Of a DNA stretch of 64,000 bases, positions 55,850 through 64,000 are shown piece after piece (the first letter of the stretch is position 1; each line of letters starts with the position of its first letter). The DNA comes from Calliphora vicina (lineage: Eukaryota; Arthropoda; Insecta; Diptera; Calliphoridae): contig NC_088782.1 of assembly GCF_958450345.1 (NCBI RefSeq), positions 118,406,046 to 118,470,045 on the forward strand, written 5' to 3'. The position numbers and the translations under genes were made by a program. The notes beneath the pieces are model-generated. The model searched no databases and was not told the origin of the DNA. It saw nothing but the letters and a program-made list of their open reading frames with translations.

Positions 55850-58800
55850 TCCCTATTTTACGATTTCCATAGAAACTTTAATGCTATTTTACGATTTTCA
55901 ATGAAAATTTTATGCTATTTTAAGTTTTGTGAAAAATTTAATGCTATTTGAAGTTATACATAAAAAACGTATTGCTTTTTCTTGTTTTCCAAACATAATT
56001 TATTGCTATTTTAAGTTTTCTGTTGAAAAATTATTGCTATTTTAAATATTCCATTAAAAACTATGCTATTTTACTATTTCCCTAGAAACTTTGATGCTAT
56101 TTTACGATTTCTATAAAAACTTCAATGCTATTTTACGATTTCCAATGAAAATTTTGTGCTATTTTAAGTTTGGTGGAAAATTGAATGCTATTTTAAGTTT
56201 TCTTTAGAAAATTTAATTCTATTTGAAATTATTCGTAAAACTGTTTTGCTATTTTATGTTCTGCAAAGATAATTTAATGCTATTTTAAGTTTTCTGTTGA
56301 AAAATTATTGCTATTTTAAATATAACATTAAAAGCTATGCTATTTTACGATTTCCATAGAAACTTTGATGCTATTTTACGATTTCCATAAAAACTTCAAT
56401 GCTATTTTACGATTTTCAATGAAAATTTTGTGCTATTTTATGTTTTGGTGGAAAATTCAATGCTATTTCAAGTTTTTCATTGAAAATTTAATGCTATTTG
56501 AAGTTTTCTATAGAAAATTTAAAGCTATTTTAAATTTTACTTAACAAACTTATGCTATTTCAAGTTTTCTATGAAAATTTAATGCTATTTTAAGTTTTCT
56601 TTAGAAAATTTAATGCTATTTTAAGTTTACCGTAGAAAATTTAATGCTATTTTAAGTTTTCTTTAGTAAATTTATTGCTATTTTCAATTTTTCTTAAAAA
56701 CTTAATGCTATTTCAAACTTTCTATCGAAAATTTAATGCTATTTTAAGTTTTCTTTAGAAAATTTAATGCTATTTTAAGTTTTCTATAGAAAATTTAAAT
56801 GTTTCTTAACAAACTTATTCTATTTTAAGTTTTCTATAGAAAATTTAATGCTATTTTATATTTTCCAAAGATAATTTAATGCTATTTAAAGTTTTCTTTA
56901 GAAAATTTAATGCCATTTGAAGTTTTCATTGGAAATTTAATGCTATTTGAAGTTTTCTTTATTGCTTTTTCTTGTTTTCCAAACATAATTTATTGCTACT
57001 TTAAGATTTCTGTAGTAAATTATTGCTATTTTAAATATTCCATTAAAAACTATGCTATTTTACGATTTGCATAGAAACTTTGATGCTATTTTATTTCCAT
57101 AAAAACTTTAATGCTATTTTACGATTTTCAATGAAAATTTTATGCTATTTTTTTTTTGGTGGAAAATTTAATGCTATTTTAAGTTTTCTTTAGAAAATTT
57201 AATGCTATTTGAAGTTTTCTATAGAAAATTTATACCTTTTTTAAATTTTACTTAACAAACTTATGCTATTTCAAGTTTTCTATGAAAATTTAATGCTATT
57301 TGAAGTTTTCTTTAGAAAATTTAATGCTATTTTAAGTTTACCGTAGAAAATTTAATGCTATTTTAAGTTTTCTTTAGTAAATTTATTGCTATTTTCAATT
57401 TTCCTTAAAAACTTAATGCTATTTCAAACTTTCTATCGAAAATTTAATGCTATTTTAAGTTTTCTTTAGAAAATTTAATGCTATTTTAAGTTTTCTATAG
57501 AAAATTTAAATGTTTCTTAACAAACTTATTCTATTTTAAGTTTTCTATAGAAAATTTAATGCTATTTTATATTTTCCAAAGATAATTTAATGCTATTTAA
57601 AGTTTTCTTTAGAAAATTTAATGCCATTTGAAGTTTTCATTGGAAATTTAATGCTATTTGAAGTTTTCTTTATTGCTTTTTCTTGTTTTCCAAACATAAT
57701 TTATTGCTACTTTAAGATTTCTGTAGTAAATTATTGCTATTTTAAATATTCCATTAAAAACTATGCTATTTTACGATTTGCATAGAAACTTTGATGCTAT
57801 TTTACGATTTCCATAAAAACTTTAATGCTATTTTACGATTTTCAATGAAAATTTTATGCTATTTTTTTTTTTTGGTGGAAAATTTAATGCTATTTTAAGT
57901 TTTCTTTAGAAAATTTAATGCTATTTTATGTTTTCCATAGAAAATTTAATGCTATTTGAATTTTACTATAGAAAATTTATAGCTATTTTAAATTTTATTT
58001 AACAAACTTATGCTATTTCAAGTTTTCTATGAAAATTTAATGCTATTTTAAGTTTTCCTTAGAAAATTTAATGCGATTTTGTGTTTTCCTTAGAAAATAT
58101 AATGCTATTTTATGTTTTCTTTAGAAAATTTATTGCTATCTTAAGTTTTCTTTTGAAAATTTAATGCTATTTTATATTTTCCAAAGATAATTTAATGCTA
58201 TTTAAGTTTTCTTTAGAAAATTTAATGCTATTTGAAGTTTTCCATAGAAAATTTATTGCTATTTTAAGTTTTCTTTGGAAAATTTATTGCTATTTTAAGT
58301 TTTCTTTAGAAAATTTAATGCTATTTGAAGTTTTCATTGGAAATTTAATGCTATTTGAAGTTTTCTTTAGAAAATTTAATGCTATTTTTTGTTTTCCTTA
58401 GAAAATTTAATGCTATTTTATGTTTTCAATAGAAAATTTAATGCTATTTGAAGTTTTCTTTAGTAAATTTATTGCTATTTTAAATTTTCCTTAAAAACTT
58501 AATGCTATTTCAAACTTTCTATCGAAAATTTTATGCTATTTGAAGTTTTCTTAAGAAAATTTATGCTATTTTAAATTTTCTATAGAAAATTTAAGTTTAC
58601 CGTAGAAAATTTAATGCTATTTGATGTTTTCTTTAGAAAATTTAATGCTATTTTAAGTTTTCTTTAGAAAATTTAATGCTATTTTAAGTTTACCGTAGAA
58701 AATTCATTGCTATTTTATGTTTTCCATAGAAAATTTATTGCTATTTGAAGTTTTCTTTAGAAAATTTTATGCTATTTTAAGTTTTCTATAGAAAATTTAT

Positions 58801-59735
58801 TGCTATTTGAAGTTTTCTTTAGAAAATTTTATGCTATTTTAAGTTTTCCATAGAAAATTTATTGCTATTTGAAGTTTTCTTTAGAAAATTTAATGCTATT
58901 TTATGTTTTCTTTGGAAAATTCATTGCTATTTTATGTTTTCCATAGAAAATTTATTGCTATTTGAAGTTTTCTTTAAAAAATATAATGCTATTTGAACTT
59001 TTCATTGGAAATGTTAATGCTATTTTAAATTTTTATTAAAAAACTTATGCTATTTCAAGTTTTTTTGTGAAAAATTTAATGCTATTTTATGTTTTCTTTA
59101 GAAAGTTCATTTCTATTTTATGTTTTCCATTAAAAATTTATTGCTATTTTAAGTTTTCCTTGGAAACTTTAATGCTATTTGAAGTTTTCCATAGAAAATT
59201 TATTGCTATTTTAAGTTTTCTTTGGAAAATTCATTGCTATTTTAAATTTTCCTTAAAAAGTTAATGCTATTTCATGTTTTCTGTAGTAAATTTATTGCTA
59301 TTTTAAATTTTCCTTAAAAAACTTAATGCAATTTGAAGTTTTCTTTAGAAAATTTAATGCTATTTGAAGTTTTCTTTAAAAAAGTTTATGCTATTTGAAG
59401 TTTACTTTAGAAAATTCATTGCTATTTTATGTTTTCCAAAGATAATTTAATGTTATTTGAAGTTTTCTGTAGTAAATTTTATGCTATTTTAAATTTTCCT
59501 TAAAAAACATATGCTATTTCAAGTTTTATATTAAAAATTTAATGCTATTTTAAATTTTCTTTAGAAAATTTATTGCTATTTTAAGTTTTTCATAATAAAC
59601 TTTTTGCTATTTGAAGTTTTCTGTAAAAAATTTGTTGCTCTTATAAGCTTTCTTTAGACTAATTTTTGCTGTTTTAAAGTTTTCTTAAGAAAATGTATTG
59701 CTATTTTAAGTTTTCTACAGAAAATTTTATTTCAA
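55850..59735 (+). repeat. 31-bp satellite array A (diverged, higher-order)
   Basis: About 3.9 kb, equivalent to about 125 units, built on AATTTAATGCTATTTTAAG plus TTTTCTTTAGAA. Heavy variation includes ACGATTTCC, TGAAG, TATAG and CAATG changes and many 1-5-bp indels. A 711-bp block is duplicated in tandem: TTAACAAACT at 56541 and 57252, and AAGTTTTCTTTATTGC at 56950 and 57661. Related blocks are also visible at 55970-56400. Open frames here are just the repeat translated. Confidence 0.93.
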
Positions 59736-60900
59736 TACTATTTCTACACCCATTGCCTGTGACTTAATAACATTTTTTTCTTAACAAATTGTAGTTAATT
59801 CTTTTGGCTTTTATTTTTTCTTTTTGTACGTTTTTTGATAACAAGTACAAGACCAACTTAAATAACAGTTTGTAACCTTGGCCCTACAGCAACATTACAT
59901 GAGTGTACAAGTAATTGACAGGCATGAATGAAAAATAAAACAACTAAATGACAATTAAAACCAACTCATTAAAAGTAAAATCTTTTTTTTTATTTGTGTA
60001 TTTATACAGCAAAAGATGTCCTTTGGTATTTTCTTGCAGAAATTTAATGAAATAAAATGAAATTTTATTAAAGAGTTCTCAGTAAAGTTTGAAGGACTGA
60101 GAAATTAGTTACTTAATAAATTTACTTGCTTTAAAGTGAGATTGCAATACCAGCCATTTAACACTTGCCTTGCTGAGCGGCCAAGGGGATTTCCTTAAAC
60201 GTTATTGCTGACTTTGACTCAAAAATCATTTATTTCATGAAACCTTAACAAAATTTTAACTTAAGAGCTTTAATTACTTTGTAAAATGTTCTTTAGATTT
60301 CAAGCTCCAGAAATAAGTATTGTTTCAGCAAAAATACACAAATACAAAGCAAAACAAAAACTATTGTATGCTTTTAGGGGGTATAAAACAGCTCTTGAGA
60401 AGACGTATAGAGAGTAACTTACTCACACAGCCACACAAAACATTATTTGGTACTTTTTCATTACAAAATTTCATAAATAGCAAAAGTAAAATTGTGTTAA
60501 ATCCTGGTTCTGTTGAAAATCATTTACTTGGGTGGGTGTGTGTATGAGTTTTTTGTAAAATAGTTTTGTGTGTGTTTTTGGAACGTCTATTGTTTATAAC
60601 TTAACACACACTACACTTACACTTACTCATATTTTGTCATACACATATAACTACACTCATAATATCATATCCTTAATATCCTTTAGGGTAGACTTAGAGA
60701 GAGGGAAGAGAAAGAGTTTATGTTTATGTGTTTATATGAGTAAGTAAATGTAATTGTAAGTGAAACTGCTGGTATATATGCGAGTGTGTTTGAATGTATT
60801 TGTCTGGGTGTTAATAAAATTTTCATTGTAATAGCTTTATGCTAGAAAAACTTACAGTATGGAAGAAAATTTAGGAAGTAATGGAAAATTTTAAATTCAA
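59736..60900. other. Non-satellite spacer between the two 31-bp arrays
   Basis: About 1.16 kb of AT-rich DNA with ACACTTACACTTAC/GTGTGTGTG-type patches and a GAGAGAGGGAAGAGAAAGAG purine stretch near 60700. A 75-codon open frame at 60320-60547 has no recognisable features. No gene is seen. Confidence 0.5.
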
Positions 60901-60904
60901 TTTT

Positions 60905-63870
60905 TATAGATTTTGGTAGAAAATTTAATGCTATTTGAAGTTTTCGAAGAAAATTTAGTGCTATTTTATGATTTCCATAGAAAATTTAATGCTATATGAA
61001 GTTTTCCACAATATTTTTTTTTTGCTATTTTATGTTTTCTATGAAAAAATTAATGCTATTCTATGATTTCCATAGAAAATTTAATGCTATTTCCTGTTTT
61101 CCATACAAATGTTGTGCTATTTTAGGATTTCCCTAGAAAATTTAATGCTATCTTAAGTTTTCCATAAAAAATTTAATGCTATTTTAAGTTTTCCATACAA
61201 ATGAAGAGCTATTTTAAGTTTTCTATAGAAATTGAATGCTATTTTAAGTTTTTCTTTGAAATTTTAATGATATCTCAAGTTTTCCATACAAATGTAAGGC
61301 TATTTTTAGTTTTCCATAAAAAAATGTATGCTATTTTACGTTTTCCTTAGAAAATTTAATGCTATTTTTAGTTTTCCATAAAAATTTAATGCTTTTTGAA
61401 ACTTTTCATTAAAAATTTAATGCTAATTCAAGTTTCCCACACAATTGTAATGCTATTTTAAGTTTTCCATAGAAATTTAATGCTATATGAAGTTTTTCAT
61501 TGAAAACTTAATGCTATTTTAAGTTTTCATAGAAAATTTATTGCTATTTTAAGTTTTCCATAGAAATTTCAATGCTTTTTCATGTTTTCTATAAAAATCA
61601 AATGCTATATTAAGTTTTCTATTGATAATGAGTGCTATTTTACAATTTCCCTAGAAAATTTAATGCTATTTTATGTTTTCTATGAAAAATATAATGCTAT
61701 TTTATGATTTCCATAGAAAATTTATTGCTATTTTAAGTTTTCCATAGAAATTTCAATGCTATTTCATGTTTTCTATAAAAGTCGCATGCTATATTAAGTT
61801 TTCCATAGAAAATTTAATGCTATTTTAAGTTTTCCATACAAATTAAGAGCTATTTTAAGTTTCCATAGAAATTTAATGCTAGTTTAAGTTTTTCATTGAA
61901 ATTTTAATGCTATTTTTAGTTTTCCATAAAAAATTTGTGTTATTTTACGATTTCCCTAGAAAATTTCTTGTATTTTTAGTTTTCCATAAAAATTTAATGC
62001 TTTTTGAAATTTTTCATTAGAAATTTAATGCTATTTCAAGTTTCCCATACAAATGTAATGCTATTTTTAGTTTTCCATAGAAATTTAATGTTATATGAAG
62101 TTTTTCATTGAAAATTTAATGCTATTTCAACTTTTCTATAAAAATCGAATGCTATATTATGTTTTCTATTGATAATGAGTGCTATTTTACAATTTCCATA
62201 GACAATTTTATGCTATTTTAAGTTTTGCATAGAAAATTTATTGCTATTTCATGTTTTCTATAAAAAATCGAAAGCTATATTAAGTTTTCTATTGAAAATG
62301 AGTTCTATTTTACAATTTCCCTAGAAAATTTAATGCTATTTTAGGTTTTCCATAGAAATTTAATTCTATTTGAAATTTTACATTGAAAATTAAATACTAT
62401 TTTCTTTTTTCATTGAAAATGAGTGCTATTTTATGTTTTCCATAGAAAATTTAATGCTGTTTTACGAATTTCCATAGAAAATTTAATGATATTTTAAGTT
62501 TTCATAGAAAATTCAATGCTATTTCATGTTTTCTATAAAATTCGAATGCTATAGAAAATTTTATGCTATTTAAAATTTTTCATTGAAAATTTAATGCTAT
62601 TTTACGATTTCCATAGAAAATTTAATGCTATTTTAAGTTTTCATACAAAAATTAATGGTATTTCATGTTTTCCATACAAATGTAGTGCTGTTTTAAGTTT
62701 TCCATAGAAAATGAGTGCTATTTTACGTTTTCCATAGAAAATTTAATGATATATTAATTTTTCCATACAAATGAAGAGCTATTTTAAGTTTTCCATAGAA
62801 ATTTAATGCTATATGAAGTCTTTAATTTAAAATTTAATGCTATTTTAAGTTTTCCATAGAAAATTCAATGCTATTTCATGTGTTCTATAAAAATCGAATG
62901 CTATATTAAGTTTTCTATTGATAATGAGTGCTATTTTACGATTTCCATAAAAAATTTTATGCTATTTTAAGGTTTCCATAGAAATTTAATTCTATTTGAA
63001 ATTTTTCATTGAAAATTTGATGCTATTTACTTTTTTCATTGAAAATTAATGCTATTTTACGTTTTCCATAGAAAATTTTTTTGTATTTTCAGTTTTTATA
63101 AAAAATTTAATGCTATTTTAGATTTCCATAGAAAATTTAATGCTATTTTATGATTCCAAAAAAAACTAATGCTATTTTAAGTTTTCTATAGATTTATTCT
63201 GCTATTTTGGGATTTCAATAGAAAGTTTAATGCTATATTAAATTTTCCATAAAAATTTATTGCTATTTTACATTTTCCATCGAAAATTTAATAATATTTT
63301 AGGAATTTCGTTGAAAATTTTATGCTATTTTCAGGTTTCTATAAAATTTTTATGCTATTTTACTATTTCCATAAAAAATTTAGTGCTATATTAAGTTTTT
63401 CATAAAAATTTATTGCTATTTTACATTCTCCATTGAAAATTTAATGCTATTTTACGAATTTCGTTGAAAATTTTATGCTATTATCAGGTTTCTATAAAAT
63501 TTTTATTGCTATTTTACTATTTCCATAGAAAATTTAAAGCTATTTATATTTTCTTTGGATTTGGTTTGCTATTTGATGATTTTCACAGAAAATTAAATGC
63601 TATTTATCATTTCCAACAAAAAAATGTTGGCTATTTGACTATTTCCAAAAAAAAATATTTCTCTTTTACGATTTCCATAGAAAAATTAAATTTTTTTTAA
63701 GATTTAATTCTATTTGAAGTTTTACAGAAAGAATTTAATGGTATTTTAAGTATTCTATAGAAAATTTAATGCTATTTTACGAAATTCGTTGAAAATTTAA
63801 TGCTATTTTAAGTTTTTCCTAAAAAATTTAATGCTATTTGAAGTTTTGTTTAAAATTTTTTAATAATATT
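60905..63870 (+). repeat. 31-bp satellite array B (diverged)
   Basis: About 3 kb, same orientation as array A, but dominated by TTTTCCATAGAAA units and ACGATTTCC/TGATTTCC forms. It is more heterogeneous than array A, with a gradual loss of the pattern to the right (63500-63870). The last ~130 bp of the window are AT-rich without clear units. Confidence 0.9.
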
Positions 63871-64000
63871 TCATATTTTTGGTTAACAATCTAATATGTT
63901 TACAAGTTTTCTTTACAATTTTAATATTTTATAAAGTTTCTGTAAAGCTATTTTCCAATTATCTTCTTCACTGTTTAAATATCTCCTTATGTTGGTGTTT

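Noticed and set aside
58195..59264. Open frames in the 31-bp array
   Set aside because: The repeat unit translated (LMLFEVF-type periodic products). No start or splice support.

Overview
The window is AT-rich, intron-bearing DNA from a higher fly. Calyptrate/blowfly-like is my inference. It rests on fly-type short introns with a CTAAT branch site, AACAAAATG-type start context, mini-me-like dispersed elements and insect gene families. It is dominated by satellite DNA: roughly 28-30 kb of the 64 kb is simple tandem array. Only three genes can be supported.

1-15.7 kb: a minus-strand trypsin-like serine protease of two visible exons (15612-15251 and 3150-2379). Their splice phases match exactly across a 12.1-kb intron. 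That intron holds two arrays of one 19-bp satellite in opposite orientation (4551-7117 and about 11290-15167). Between them lie a degenerate 23-bp repeat, a small hairpin element and a complete DD37E Tc1/mariner-type transposon (9961-11257), whose transposase is broken by one missing base.

15.7-30 kb: a non-autonomous element with terminal inverted repeats and ~360-bp internal repeats (about 16806-18183). Then come two arrays of one 38-bp satellite, again inverted relative to each other (20170-22545 and 24300-28755). They bracket a plus-strand unrecognised gene (exon 22991-24022). Its protein has five tandem repeats, each with a SUMO-interacting-motif-like core followed by an acidic/serine stretch. 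A candidate last exon lies at 29396-29494.

30-46 kb: no supported gene. It holds a CAGA microsatellite, two ~2-kb arrays of an 11-bp satellite (TTCTGTTCTAG), a five-copy ~178-bp repeat, mini-me-like elements in both orientations, a foldback structure carrying another ~365-bp repeat cluster, and a near-perfect 35-bp hairpin.

46.8-64 kb: a 6.5-kb array of a 32-bp satellite with block-wise variants and nested higher-order duplications abuts a third 11-bp array. Next is the compact two-exon gene Dnaaf6 (PIH1D3 homologue, axonemal dynein assembly; 54532-55223, 59-nt intron). Two long arrays of a diverged 31-bp satellite (55850-59735 and 60905-63870) run almost to the window end.

The three genes show no functional relationship. 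The main themes are inverted pairs of satellite arrays around or inside genes, a palindrome-like T-run/A-run core (TTTTCTATAGAAAA or close variants) shared by otherwise different satellites, and an unrecognised tandem SIM-like protein. Copy numbers are array length divided by unit length.
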